64,000 nucleotides of DNA from Marinirhabdus gelatinilytica (GCF_003353425.1 NZ_QRAO01000007.1:19960-83959), one strand, 5' to 3'; shown: positions 54,619 to 62,930, numbered from the stretch's first letter. Program-made: numbers and translations. The notes: a model not told the origin generated them from the letters alone.

Positions 54619-55782
54619 ATGGCAGTTGCCGAGACCCTTATACAACAGCACCCCAATCTTTTTAAGATAGATTTTAATTTGAACAAACTCGTTCAAAAAA
54701 TCGAGCTGCTCAATTACGTAAACCCTATAAACATCGAGGCGGAGAAACGGAATTTCTTTGCGTCCAAGTACAACGTAAACCCCAATTTCCACTACCGGAA
54801 GATAGACTTTAATGCACACAAACTACAACAGGAGCTCTTCTCACAAGATATTGACAGCATAAAGGACGAAGTGACCCGTACTTTTTTCAGGGACGTTATT
54901 TATGATTATTCGGGCCTTATACAATGTATCGAGACCATAGGGAAGGGGCAGAAATTTTATTACAATGCATTAAAATCCTTTGGGACACCTACCGAAAAAG
55001 ATGTGGAGAACGCCCGGTTTATCCTTCATTTTCAGGATGAGGAGTACGATAGTGAGATGTTCCCTGTTTTTAGTGTAGACGAAGCGGCTTCCTATTTTGA
55101 AGAATTTACAAAGCAGTACGATTTCAAGTTCAACATCAGGCTTTCTACTAAGATTTCGGCCGCGGCCATGGTGCAGAACAACACCCAAACGCTCATCCTT
55201 AAAAAAAACCATAGATTTAGTGCCAACCAATTGAAAGTGCTGGCCAACCACGAGATAGGCGTGCACATGGTCACTACGTTCAATGGTTTGAGCCAACCGT
55301 TGAAGATTTTCCACAATGGTTTTCCAAAAAATGTGGAGACACAGGAAGGACTGGCCGTTTTTAGCGAATATATGAGCGGTTGCTTAACCCTATACCGCCT
55401 AAAGGAACTTTCCTACCGGGTAATGGCCGCAGACAGCCTGCGCAAAGGTTTTGATTTTTGTGACACCTTCGACCTGTTGCACAACCAGTACAAACTAAAT
55501 AGGGAAGAAGCCTACAACATTTCCCTACGGGCACATCGAGGCGGAGGGTTTACAAAGGATTACATGTACCTAACGGGGCTTAAAAAGGTGTACGATAGCT
55601 TTTATAACAACGAAGATCTGGACCCAATGTTTACCGGTAAGGTATCGCTGGAACACGCGCCCATCATAAAAAAATGGCAAGAGGAAGGCCTTTCTTCCAA
55701 AATCACCTACACCAATTTTGCCTTTCAGCAAAACGACAACACCAACGAAAAGCTGGATTTTATCCTTAAGAATTTGAAGTAA
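54619..55782 (+). CDS. DUF1704 family (QEGLA) putative metallopeptidase
   Basis: 387 residues from MAVAETLIQQHPNLF, 2 bases after the amidohydrolase stop (an upstream ATG at 54502 lies inside that gene). Motifs: H211-E212-x3-H216 (NHEIGVH) and VETQEGLAVFSEY with E243 of the QEGLA signature. This HExxxH plus downstream Glu pattern is that of a zinc gluzincin-like peptidase. The eukaryotic DUF1704 protein MATCAP is a tyrosine carboxypeptidase of microtubules. Bacterial relatives carry a vague name about flavohemoglobin expression. Gene order ATP-grasp - amidohydrolase - DUF1704 suggests joint action on a peptide-like or gamma-glutamyl compound. Confidence 0.85.
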   Translation: MAVAETLIQQHPNLFKIDFNLNKLVQKIELLNYVNPINIEAEKRNFFASKYNVNPNFHYRKIDFNAHKLQQELFSQDIDSIKDEVTRTFFRDVIYDYSGLIQCIETIGKGQKFYYNALKSFGTPTEKDVENARFILHFQDEEYDSEMFPVFSVDEAASYFEEFTKQYDFKFNIRLSTKISAAAMVQNNTQTLILKKNHRFSANQLKVLANHEIGVHMVTTFNGLSQPLKIFHNGFPKNVETQEGLAVFSEYMSGCLTLYRLKELSYRVMAADSLRKGFDFCDTFDLLHNQYKLNREEAYNISLRAHRGGGFTKDYMYLTGLKKVYDSFYNNEDLDPMFTGKVSLEHAPIIKKWQEEGLSSKITYTNFAFQQNDNTNEKLDFILKNLK

Positions 55783-55856
55783 AGAACAAGTATGCTTTCT
55801 GCAGGGATTGATGTGGAAATTCAGCAATGTTATCCCATGTTGTGCTATCGTTGTTT

Positions 55857-56603
55857 TTATTCGATATCTTGGATTTCATTATTTAGAAAATACAATTGTT
55901 TCTCAATACTGTTTGCTACCCTAATTGCACGGGAAAGAACCTGTTTGTTTTCAGATTCAATCGCTTTCAAAACTTTGGTAAATGATTCATCGTCTAATAA
56001 TTTTTCATAATCCTTTAAAGATATATTTGCTATCCAATAATAAGTGTTATCCAAATCAAATTCAAAACTGAAATATTCTAACAATTTTGGTTCGCTGATG
56101 TTTATATGGAACATGAACCTTTCTTCCTCATATCGGTTATAGTAGGTATATAGATTTTCGTAATGAGTGGATATAGAATTCCTCAAGCTATCATTTGAGA
56201 TTATAGATATTCCTTTTGAAACCAGTAAGTCATATCCACTTTTGTTTGGCTGGTAATGTGGCATAACTCTTAATAAACTGGCATTATCGGAAAAATCTTT
56301 AGTGAGTTCGCTGTTGGTGTTGATTGCATTTTTTAAGTTAACGCAAGCTGTATCCATTACTTGCATTAGTGAGATATCCCCTTGCATTTGGTTTAGGTCA
56401 TCGTTCAAATTACTTTCAATTTCTTTGAGGATGGTTAGTTCAAGTTTATTGATTTCACTTTCTTTATTCCATTGCCCGATTTGTAATGCAATCAAAATTC
56501 CAATTACAACAAGAATTATTTCGCCAATAGCATAGAGTAAGTATTTGCTGAATTTATTTTCAGCGAGCAATTTCTGTCTGATTTTTCTAAAGAATTTTAT
56601 CAT
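55857..56603 (-). CDS. DUF6090 family membrane protein, copy 1
   Basis: 248 residues. The conserved start (MIKFFRKIRQKLLAENKFSK) leads into one membrane helix (YAIGEIILVVIGILIALQIG) and a ~190-residue helical extracytoplasmic domain (LELTILKEIESNLNDDLNQMQ). DUF6090 is common in Bacteroidota; its function is unknown. It is the leftmost gene of the all-minus accessory block. A second copy lies at 59794-60561 and shares the first ~45 residues, except for a 7-residue insertion there. Confidence 0.85.
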   Translation of the reverse strand: MIKFFRKIRQKLLAENKFSKYLLYAIGEIILVVIGILIALQIGQWNKESEINKLELTILKEIESNLNDDLNQMQGDISLMQVMDTACVNLKNAINTNSELTKDFSDNASLLRVMPHYQPNKSGYDLLVSKGISIISNDSLRNSISTHYENLYTYYNRYEEERFMFHINISEPKLLEYFSFEFDLDNTYYWIANISLKDYEKLLDDESFTKVLKAIESENKQVLSRAIRVANSIEKQLYFLNNEIQDIE

Positions 56604-56663
56604 TGGTTAGTTATTTCTCTAAAGTTAGGATAATTATTTTATTCCGCTCGAGTGAGAAATAAT

Positions 56664-56798
56664 GAAGCCCAACGGTCTTGGCTGTGAACAGTTAAACGGT
56701 TTAGCGCTTAATTTAGGAAGTACTCACCCAACTGAAAATCCGTAAAGATTTTCAGAAGTAGGCGAGTGGCAGTGATGAATATGATACATTGTAACCAC
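56664..56798. repeat. candidate degenerate attC-like element
   Basis: The left end (ATAATGAAGC, then AACGGTCTTGGCTG) closely copies the left end of the element at 62136 (ATAATGAAGC, then AACGGTCTTGCATA). The right end (GTATCATATTC in reverse) loosely matches that element's other arm. In between, CTGAAAATC (56732-56740) pairs perfectly with GATTTTCAG (56747-56755) around CGTAAA, inside flanking ACTCACC/GGCGAGT. It lies between two minus-strand genes and is weaker than the four later elements. Confidence 0.4.
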
Positions 56799-56813
56799 TA
56801 GGCACTTTCCCGA

Positions 56814-57500
56814 TTAGAAGTATTGCGATAAATACTCGATTCTTTCTTGGTCCTCGATTATTTCGTGATACCAAACAGGCGGCTGGTAGTCTACCCAATA
56901 GCCATTGTCTTTTTCAGATTCAGCTTGTCGCATTCGTGCTTTTTCAATTATATCCAGTGAATTCTTACTGGGGTTTTTTAATAATTCAACCGATTTTATC
57001 TCATCCACTTTTATGGTTATCTTTTCACTTTCATTGTTTTCTTTATAGGCAAGAAACAGGTCCAATGGGATTTTTTTATATATAACCATTTCTTCTAAAA
57101 GCCTATATTTTTCAATGTCGGTTTTAGTGATAGTCAATACTTTGTTTTCTTCGTTATATTCTTCTTTTGGTTTTACGTAAAACCTATCACTTATATTTTC
57201 AACATAGCACAATTTTGCTGTCCCATTGCGATAGGAGTGATATCTCTCGGGATTTGAAAGGTTAAATTTAAAATCGTAAAGAATCAATTGTTTTCTTCCA
57301 TTCTCATGAACTAAACAAAATCCGTTTGATCTGTACTGGTATTCATAACCTCCGCCTCCAAACGTTATAAACCCTTCAATGGTTTTCCCATCATTCAAGG
57401 TTACTTTACAAACAGCATGAATTTCAGGCAATCCAAGGTCTATATCAATAGACTTTCCAGAGGTAACCAGGAGTAATGATATGGAAAGAAGTATCTTCAT
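56814..57500 (-). CDS. secreted protein of unknown function
   Basis: 228 residues with a short signal-like start (KILLSISLLLVTSGKS). The mature part looks like a beta-rich domain (VCKVTLNDGKTIEGFITFGGGGYEYQY) followed by helices and an acidic C-terminus with aromatic residues (WVDYQPPVWYHEII). Family not recognised. It follows 62 bases after the next minus-strand lipoprotein gene and may be co-transcribed with it. Confidence 0.65.
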   Translation of the reverse strand: MKILLSISLLLVTSGKSIDIDLGLPEIHAVCKVTLNDGKTIEGFITFGGGGYEYQYRSNGFCLVHENGRKQLILYDFKFNLSNPERYHSYRNGTAKLCYVENISDRFYVKPKEEYNEENKVLTITKTDIEKYRLLEEMVIYKKIPLDLFLAYKENNESEKITIKVDEIKSVELLKNPSKNSLDIIEKARMRQAESEKDNGYWVDYQPPVWYHEIIEDQERIEYLSQYF

Positions 57501-57562
57501 AGTCGGGTTTTTTTTGTGGTACCTTTAGTGCTTTTCATAGGATATATTGTTGAGTACAGTTT

Positions 57563-58267
57563 TTATATGCCATTTCTACTTTTCCAATCACCTATTGTTG
57601 TAGGATGTTCATTGTGCATTGGATAATATCGATTTACAAAGTTCAATTGTTCCTGTGTTAACAAAACGAACATTCCATCATTCCCACAGTTTATTGGGTA
57701 AAATTGTTCTTCATAATTTTGTCTTCTTAATTCTGCATTCAACATTTCTATAAAATTTACATATGCAATACCCCAATCTAGGTCAGAAAACTGTCCTTCA
57801 AATGCTGTGTATTCAATTCCGTTCAGTTCGATTGTGTGTTTCCACCTGTTTTGGTCTTGTTCGCTTTTTTCGTTTGCGTATTCTAATTCCAGCCCTAGTT
57901 TTTCAAAAGTCGGTTTTACCTGTTTTAAATATTCAGTTAATCCGCCAATCTCGAATAGTTCCTCACAATCTACCCATTGATAGCGATTGTCCATAAAATT
58001 CAGAGTTACTCCGTGCATTGGTCCTTGAAAGAAGTTCAATTTGGTATAAGATTTTTCAAAGGTAGCTTTAACCGTATCTAATTCAGATTCGTTGGTCAGA
58101 TTAAAATAACCTATTTTTTCCAATCCCGCTACAACCTCCTTACCGCTCAATTTTTTCTGGATTACTTTTTCTGGATTAGGGTTTTTTATTTTTGAAACCG
58201 CACGTTCCTTTTTGGAATTACAAGCCAAAAAAGTGAAGAGAATTATGAATAAAAAAATATGTTTCAT
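57563..58267 (-). CDS. lipoprotein of unknown function
   Basis: 234 residues. Lipoprotein signal IFLFIILFTFLAC (Cys 16), basic linker, then a soluble domain (VVAGLEKIGYFNLTNESELD..., NRYQWVDCEELFEIGGL, YPINCGNDGMFVLLTQEQLNFVNRYYPM). Not recognised. The GNDGMFVLL/EQL pattern is reminiscent of small-molecule-binding or immunity-type proteins, but that is a guess. It lies upstream of the 56814 gene on the same strand. Confidence 0.65.
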   Translation of the reverse strand: MKHIFLFIILFTFLACNSKKERAVSKIKNPNPEKVIQKKLSGKEVVAGLEKIGYFNLTNESELDTVKATFEKSYTKLNFFQGPMHGVTLNFMDNRYQWVDCEELFEIGGLTEYLKQVKPTFEKLGLELEYANEKSEQDQNRWKHTIELNGIEYTAFEGQFSDLDWGIAYVNFIEMLNAELRRQNYEEQFYPINCGNDGMFVLLTQEQLNFVNRYYPMHNEHPTTIGDWKSRNGI

Positions 58268-58363
58268 TGGTTTGAAAAAGTTACGACCCCTCTATTTTCT
58301 GTATGGGCAATAGTAAATTTCACCTCACTACTTTAAGATTACAATATACTTTAATTTTATAAA

Positions 58364-58392
58364 AGCGGTTCGAGTGGGAAACTCGAACCGCT
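58364..58392 (-). terminator. strong hairpin terminator after the VOC gene
   Basis: AGCGGTTCGAGT (58364-58375) and ACTCGAACCGCT (58381-58392) form a perfect 12-bp stem with a 5-base loop. On the minus strand the stem is followed by TTTTAT, so it ends the VOC transcript (stop at 58423) before the next minus-strand gene. Confidence 0.8.
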
Positions 58393-58422
58393 GCCACTTA
58401 GTTACAACGTTGGCATACTGCT

Positions 58423-58872
58423 TTATTCTTCAGGTTTTGTATACGTCACGATATCTACTCCAATTCCATTAGGGTCAACAATCGCAAAATGCCTGTCTCC
58501 CCATAGCTCATCTCTAATGTCAATTTCCATTTGCACTCCTTTTTCCTTTAGCTGCTTGTAAATTGCATCCACATTGTCAACCTCAATAGTCAAATAAACT
58601 CCTTTTCCCTGAAAGGCAGACTGGAAGATAGGTTTTTGGCTTGGGTGGTCTGGTTGTAAAAAACTGATTTCTGCAGCTTGGTTGGGGGTATGGAGTAGTA
58701 TGTAAAAATCGTTTTCAAAGCTTACTCCAAAGTCGAGAACTTCCGTATAGAACTTCTTGGTCTCTTTTAAGCTTTCGGTAATTATTCCTGCGTTAAGTTT
58801 CATTTTGTCATTAATTTGTGCATTGGTCCAACCTACTGTTAGTACAAATGCAGTTAGTAATAATCTTTTCAT
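58423..58872 (-). CDS. exported VOC/glyoxalase-fold protein
   Basis: 149 residues from MKRLLLTAFVLTVGWTNAQ, a signal peptide; a slightly earlier Met at 58884 is less likely. The VOC fold follows (LNAGIITESLKETKKFYTEVLDFGVSFEND, VYLTIEVDNVDAIYKQLKEKGVQ, FAIVDPNGIGVDIVTY), lacking the usual extra metal His on the first strand. Exported VOC proteins may bind or modify a small molecule or antibiotic. It lies 70 bases downstream of the AraC-type regulator and may be its target. Confidence 0.8.
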   Translation of the reverse strand: MKRLLLTAFVLTVGWTNAQINDKMKLNAGIITESLKETKKFYTEVLDFGVSFENDFYILLHTPNQAAEISFLQPDHPSQKPIFQSAFQGKGVYLTIEVDNVDAIYKQLKEKGVQMEIDIRDELWGDRHFAIVDPNGIGVDIVTYTKPEE

Positions 58873-58942
58873 TGTCGAATGCATTTATAGATAACAAATT
58901 TACGCTGACAAGGAACTGAGGGATTGTAAAAATCGGACAAAC

Positions 58943-59683
58943 TCAATGGAAGGCTTCTGAAGGTGTTACCCCGTAAAATGTTTTGAAGTTTTTAATGAAG
59001 TGGGCCTGGTCAAAAAATCCTACATCATAATACAGTTTGTTCTCTTTCAAACTCTGTTTTGAAGGTTTTGCATGTAAGATATGTTGAAAGCGTACAACAT
59101 TACAGAAAGATTTTGCTGTAGTGCCAATATAAAAGTTGAAGATCCTGCGAAGCTGTCTTGGACTTAGGCCTTGGTCAAGGTCCTTTTCGGTAACCAAATA
59201 CCCTTTTTTCTGAAAGATAAGGTACAACGAATTTAAAAATCGGTAGTCGTACTTAAGGTCTTGATTTCCTGAATATTCAATTATTCTTTCGTTCAGTAGC
59301 TTTGTGATACTTTCAAATGAAATGGCGGGTTTTATTTTTGAATTGATCCATACGGTAAAATCTGGCAAAATTTTTACCAGCTCTTGAGATTGGTTGCTTA
59401 AAGTCTTTGCATTAACACCAAATAGATAAGGAAATGCAGAAGGTAAAAAACGAATCCCTATATAGTCAAAATCCTTTCCAATAGGGAATTGGACAAACTT
59501 TTTACAAAAACCTATTACATAGCTTTCGTTTGGTTGTTTGTGGTTAAAAAATATGTCGATACAACCGTCCGAAACTACCCGATAATTATAATTGTTTTTT
59601 AAGGGTTTATGTGTTTTAAGTTGCCAATAACAGTATATAAAATTCTCAATTTTTTTAGCCGGTTTTATTTCTTGGTAGTGTAT
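58943..59683 (-). CDS. AraC-family regulator, DUF6597-type N-terminus, without a usual start codon
   Basis: The frame is open from 59755 to the stop at 58943. The C-terminal half is a clear AraC HTH (DQGLSPRQLRRIFNFYIGTTAKSF, then YYDVGFFDQAHFIKNFKTFYGVTPSEA). The part before the first possible start (a TTG at 59368) still encodes protein like a DUF6597 domain: IENFIYCYWQLKTHK, SDGCIDIFFN, IGIRFLPSAFPYLFGV. No ATG, GTG or TTG occurs in that 5' part. The family alignment would place the start near HYQEIKP, at an ATA (59681-59683). So either a rare start is used, the first half is no longer made, or the ATG was lost. Coordinates therefore uncertain; the safe minimum is 58943-59368. Confidence 0.6.
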   Translation of the reverse strand: MHYQEIKPAKKIENFIYCYWQLKTHKPLKNNYNYRVVSDGCIDIFFNHKQPNESYVIGFCKKFVQFPIGKDFDYIGIRFLPSAFPYLFGVNAKTLSNQSQELVKILPDFTVWINSKIKPAISFESITKLLNERIIEYSGNQDLKYDYRFLNSLYLIFQKKGYLVTEKDLDQGLSPRQLRRIFNFYIGTTAKSFCNVVRFQHILHAKPSKQSLKENKLYYDVGFFDQAHFIKNFKTFYGVTPSEAFH

Positions 59684-59793
59684 GGTGTTATCATTAGCCG
59701 AAACTGTGGGTTGAATCGGTTTGTAATAGTTTCTTATGGCCTTTGGTTCATCACTTCATTTGGCTATTGTGTGCTTTTTGTAAATTTTAGGTA

Positions 59794-60561
59794 TTATTCA
59801 GGTTTTTTTGGAAGTCCATTTATCATTTGATTGATCAATACGGAATAGAGCGCTTTTATTTCTTCATAGGTGTCAATTCCAGTATAGATAAAATTTTCAA
59901 GTATTAATTTATTCTCCTCGGAGTTTATCAATGATTCTACATATTCACACCGCTGGATTTTACTAAGTGAAGAAGCTGGGTCGAAATATGCTCTCGAAAT
60001 TTTTCCAGTAGTGGCAATATTGTTTTTAAAATCGCGAAAGTCCCTTACGTATATCTTAATGATATCGTTAAAATGATTGGATAATTGATAATAAGTTGCA
60101 ATTTGCGATTTAATTCCTTGCTTTTCTACCTCACTAAAAACACCCGAATTGACCATTTCATCGTATATTGCCCTATCTGCAATGTTGGTTCTAATATTTA
60201 TATGATTTGAGAATTTAACGATAAATTCCTCGCAGTTATCCTCATTCATGGGCTCATTCATCAACTGTAGCAATCGTTCTGCTTCCGTTATTTGTTTTTT
60301 ACTGTAATCGATCAATCCTTGCATCGATATGCTATCCTGATATACCGAATGCCGTAACAGATTCAATTTTAAATCAACACTCTTTGTGAGAGCATTTTGT
60401 TGATTGGTGTTGTTTAGGTTGATTGCAATCAATATCCCCACAACCACCAAGATAATTTCCCCTATAGCATACAGTAAGTACTTACTGAACTTACCTGCCG
60501 GTAAGGCAGGTTTATTTTCAGCCAGCAATTTCTGTCTAATTTTTCTGAAGAATTTTATCAT
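59794..60561 (-). CDS. DUF6090 family membrane protein, copy 2
   Basis: 255 residues. Same N-terminal start as the copy at 55857, followed by a 7-residue insertion (PALPAGK, residues 18-24) before FSKYLLYAIGEIILVVVGILIAI. The extracytoplasmic domain (LLRHSVYQDSISMQGLIDYSKKQITEAERL...) differs from copy 1. The insertion is encoded by a palindrome at 60493-60511. Function unknown. The stop lies 38 bases after the open frame of the AraC-type gene begins. Confidence 0.85.
   Translation of the reverse strand: MIKFFRKIRQKLLAENKPALPAGKFSKYLLYAIGEIILVVVGILIAINLNNTNQQNALTKSVDLKLNLLRHSVYQDSISMQGLIDYSKKQITEAERLLQLMNEPMNEDNCEEFIVKFSNHINIRTNIADRAIYDEMVNSGVFSEVEKQGIKSQIATYYQLSNHFNDIIKIYVRDFRDFKNNIATTGKISRAYFDPASSLSKIQRCEYVESLINSEENKLILENFIYTGIDTYEEIKALYSVLINQMINGLPKKPE
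60493..60511. repeat. 7-bp palindrome inserted in frame in the DUF6090 gene
   Basis: ACCTGCC (60493-60499) and GGCAGGT (60505-60511) form a perfect stem with a 5-base loop GGTAA. It coincides with extra residues PALPAG that are absent from the paralogue at 55857, where LLAENK continues straight into FSKYLL. It therefore looks like a 21-bp in-frame insertion of a short palindromic element. Confidence 0.7.
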
Positions 60562-60620
60562 TAGAGTTAAGTTTCCCTAAAGATATGATATTTAATCGAT
60601 TAGGGATCCAGAATAATGAT

Positions 60621-60812
60621 GCACAATGCGTCAGCGAAAGTGGGAAGCGCAGCGTGCGAATCAGCCGCCTGTCTCCGACGAGCTTTTTCTGCGAGAGGAA
60701 GACATTGGGCGCCGCCACTACGTAATTATCCGCTGTACCAAATTTTTTATAAAGTTAGGAAATTTAATTTTAGACAAAAGTGACCGCTGGATTATATGCG
60801 TTGTTGTGGTGT
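60621..60812. repeat. degenerate attC-like element
   Basis: Read on the minus strand it begins 7 bases after the DUF6584-like gene stop: ACCACAACAACGCATATAATCCAGCGG, the same order as the arms of the elements at 61367, 62136 and 63765. The far arm is shortened (GCACAATGCGTCAGCG). The middle shares two blocks with other elements: positions 60640-60668 match 63007-63035 and nearly 62191-62218, and 60708-60722 match 62226-62240. Confidence 0.55.
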
Positions 60813-60818
60813 CGTTTT

Positions 60819-61349
60819 TTAAAAAATCCATTTAATGACTGTTACAAATCCAACGATTATAAAAATTCCGATTAAAGCTAAAACAGTGAAGAAACTATAT
60901 TTAGCTAATTTCTCCTTAAAGGTTTCTTCGTATTTTGAATTTTTCTTCTTGTGTTTATTCGTCTTTGGGTTAAATTTTGGAACATAATCAACTTTCTCTT
61001 TACTGTCAATTTCTAGTTCTGTCAATTTCTTTTTAGCATATTCTGAAAGCTTAGATTTTTCTCCTCGAAAAACAATCTCTTGTAATATCTGATATCCAGA
61101 ATTGTTTACGGATTCTTCATAAATTTTAACGCTTTTTCTAATTCTGTCATCAGTTGGCTCAGTCAGAATCCAATATTTTCCTGCGGAGTCCAAAAACCCA
61201 CTTTCATAATATAGCTCAGCGAGTTTATTCCAAAGATGAGTTTCGTGAGGGTTCTCTTGAATCAAATTCCGTAATCTGTCAGAGGCTTTAGATTTCAGTC
61301 CACTTTTGATTTAGGCATCAATTTTTTTAAGCTGCTTCTTTAAACTCAT
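60819..61349 (-). pseudogene. DUF6584-like helical/membrane protein with in-frame stop at codon 13
   Basis: An ATG at 61349 opens a frame MSLKKQLKKIDA followed by TAA (61311-61313), then continues in the same frame IKSGLKSKASDRLRNLI...NPHETHLWNKLAELYYESG and stops at 60819. The region after the stop is a well-formed TPR-like domain (KYWILTEPTDDRIRKSV) plus a C-terminal membrane helix (FFTVLALIGIFIIVGFV). The upstream codons look like the natural start. So this is probably a nonsense mutation, unless a TTG at 61265 re-initiates to give a 148-residue protein. I take the likeness to DUF6584 from memory. Confidence 0.6.
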
Positions 61350-61366
61350 AAATATTTTTCTTTAAT

Positions 61367-61564
61367 GCACCACAACGATTTTGTATAAGAACAGTAGGGC
61401 GGAAAAACGCACGAACCATACGGTTAAACACAAGCCGAATTTTTAAATTTTACTTATTATCTTTTTTCCTCAATAAGCCAAATTTAAAAATTTGGCGACC
61501 TCGAAAAAATGCCTGAAACATGGGTTAAGCTCCAATTGCCCTATTGTTTTTATACGTTGTGTGC
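61367..61564. repeat. attC-like inverted-repeat element between cassettes
   Basis: Left arm: GCACCACAACGATTTTGTAT then AAGAACAGTAGGGC. Right arm (reversed): GCACACAACGTAT then AAAAACAATAGGGC. The arms are ~25 bases long and imperfectly matched. An inner pair GCCGAATTTTTAAATTT / AAATTTAAAAATTTGGC forms a second stem. The element fills the gap between the cupin gene stop and the start of the DUF6584-like gene. Confidence 0.65.
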
Positions 61565-61591
61565 GTTCGTATTTTTTCCAGCGTAGAACTT

Positions 61592-62047
61592 TTATTGTTT
61601 CATTTCCACTCTAATCAGTCGAATTGTTATAGTGTCACTCAAATTTTCTACAGAATGAGGTGCTTCTGGTTTTTTATACATTGTCAAAGGGAAAGTAAGT
61701 GGTTCTGGTATTTTGCGAGAATCCATAATTACATTTCCTTCTCCATCACGGTCAATAAAATCTCCAGCTTCCATAATATAAAGTACACTCGGCCATTGAT
61801 GATGATGAACAGCTTCTAATTCATTTGGCGCAATTGTTACTTCCAGAACTCTTACTTTGTCATTTTCCAACAAAATTTTATGATTTTTCGGTGCAGAAAC
61901 TACAGCATCTTGTTCTTTAGGCCAATCCGCTGGATTTCCTGTTTTGTATAAAAGTTTTTGTTCTTCATTTATTTGTCCGAGAACTGAAGTAGTTGAAAAT
62001 ACCGTAAGGCAAATCAGAGTAATTAGAAATTTAAAAGTTGATTTCAT
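61592..62047 (-). CDS. exported cupin-domain protein
   Basis: 151 residues. Signal peptide (FKFLITLICLTVFSTTSVLGQ). Single cupin domain: VRVLEVTIAPNELEAVHHHQWPSVLYIMEAGDF carries the His-rich metal motif, and EAPHSVENLSDTITIRLIRVEMK the second motif His. No substrate can be assigned. It is one of the single-gene cassettes, flanked by attC-like elements on both sides. Confidence 0.8.
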   Translation of the reverse strand: MKSTFKFLITLICLTVFSTTSVLGQINEEQKLLYKTGNPADWPKEQDAVVSAPKNHKILLENDKVRVLEVTIAPNELEAVHHHQWPSVLYIMEAGDFIDRDGEGNVIMDSRKIPEPLTFPLTMYKKPEAPHSVENLSDTITIRLIRVEMKQ

Positions 62048-62135
62048 AATTGGTCATTTTTAGTTTTTAATGCTTACTCTAATCGGTTTTCAGCTATCCC
62101 GTTTTTCTTTTTTAGAGTCGTTTGTCATAATGAAG

Positions 62136-62330
62136 CATAACGGTCTTGCATATGATACGGCGGGTCTTGGGCGGTAGCTTCGGCTAGCGTTGGAAGCGTC
62201 AGCGTGCGAATCAGCCGTGGGCAGTGGCGCCGCCACTACGTGTTTATCCGTGTGACCAATTTACGATTATTTGTAAGAAATCCAATTCACTTAACCATTA
62301 ACCCGCTGTATTATATGCGGTGTTAGCCAC
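62136..62330. repeat. attC-like inverted-repeat element between cassettes
   Basis: Left arm: CATAACGGTCTTGCATATG then ATACGGCGGGT. Right arm (reversed): GTGGCTAACACCGCATATAA then TACAGCGGGT. The outer ends carry AACGG and, on the minus strand, GTTA/GGCTAAC cores. It lies 16 bases after the stop of the minus-strand lipoprotein gene. Inner blocks are shared with the elements at 60621 and 62931. Confidence 0.65.
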
Positions 62331-62345
62331 AGTTGCAATCAGCCG

Positions 62346-62918
62346 TTAATTCCAATCAAAATCCCAATTCCCTTGAACCTTTTTTATTTTTGGAGGGGGA
62401 GTTATCATATGGCCATTATAATCAGTTAAATCGAATAATCCTTTTTCAAATTTTGAGTCAAATATTGGTTTAGACAAGTAACACATATTTGGATGTTCAA
62501 TATAAAGTTTACTAAGAAATTCTCTGAAAGCTATAATATCTTCAAGCTTCCTTATTGAGTCTAATTTTTTGCGTGGTACAATATATATTCTATCACTAAT
62601 CAAATCAATATCTAAAATTAGTTTTTCTCTTATTCCGTAAAGACTATCAATTTCTGAAATATCTTTTAATTCTAGTTTTTCTACAATATACTTTTTAAAA
62701 TCAAAAACTGGTGCATCATCTTTCCAGTCATATAACATTGAATTTTCACTCGGCTCTAAAATGCAATCGCATATTTGATAATCTTCCTTCTCGAGCATTT
62801 GATTTAATAATTCAATAGTATTTTCTGAATAGATTTCTGAACGAGTTTTCTGTTTAAAATTAGTACAGCTTAGAAATGAGCTGAAGATTAATGAAAAAAA
62901 GACAAATTTTAATTTCAT
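62346..62918 (-). CDS. lipoprotein of unknown function
   Basis: 190 residues from MKLKFVFFSLIFSSFLSC (Cys 18 lipidated); an upstream Met at 62963 lies within the attC-like element. The mature domain includes YQICDCILEPSENSMLYDW, VFDFKKYIVEKLELKDISEID, RIYIVPRKKLDSIRKLEDIIAFREFL and a C-terminal MITPPPKIKKVQGNWDFDW. Not recognised. The ~15-base lead from the preceding element to the ATG contains little room for a promoter. Confidence 0.7.
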   Translation of the reverse strand: MKLKFVFFSLIFSSFLSCTNFKQKTRSEIYSENTIELLNQMLEKEDYQICDCILEPSENSMLYDWKDDAPVFDFKKYIVEKLELKDISEIDSLYGIREKLILDIDLISDRIYIVPRKKLDSIRKLEDIIAFREFLSKLYIEHPNMCYLSKPIFDSKFEKGLFDLTDYNGHMITPPPKIKKVQGNWDFDWN

Positions 62919-62930
62919 TTCGGCAATTGT

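Noticed and set aside
58393..58422. Possible attC-like arm after the VOC gene (GTTACAACGTTGGCATACTG)
   Set aside because: Only one arm is seen and no complementary partner lies in the gap; the strong hairpin beside it is better explained as a terminator.
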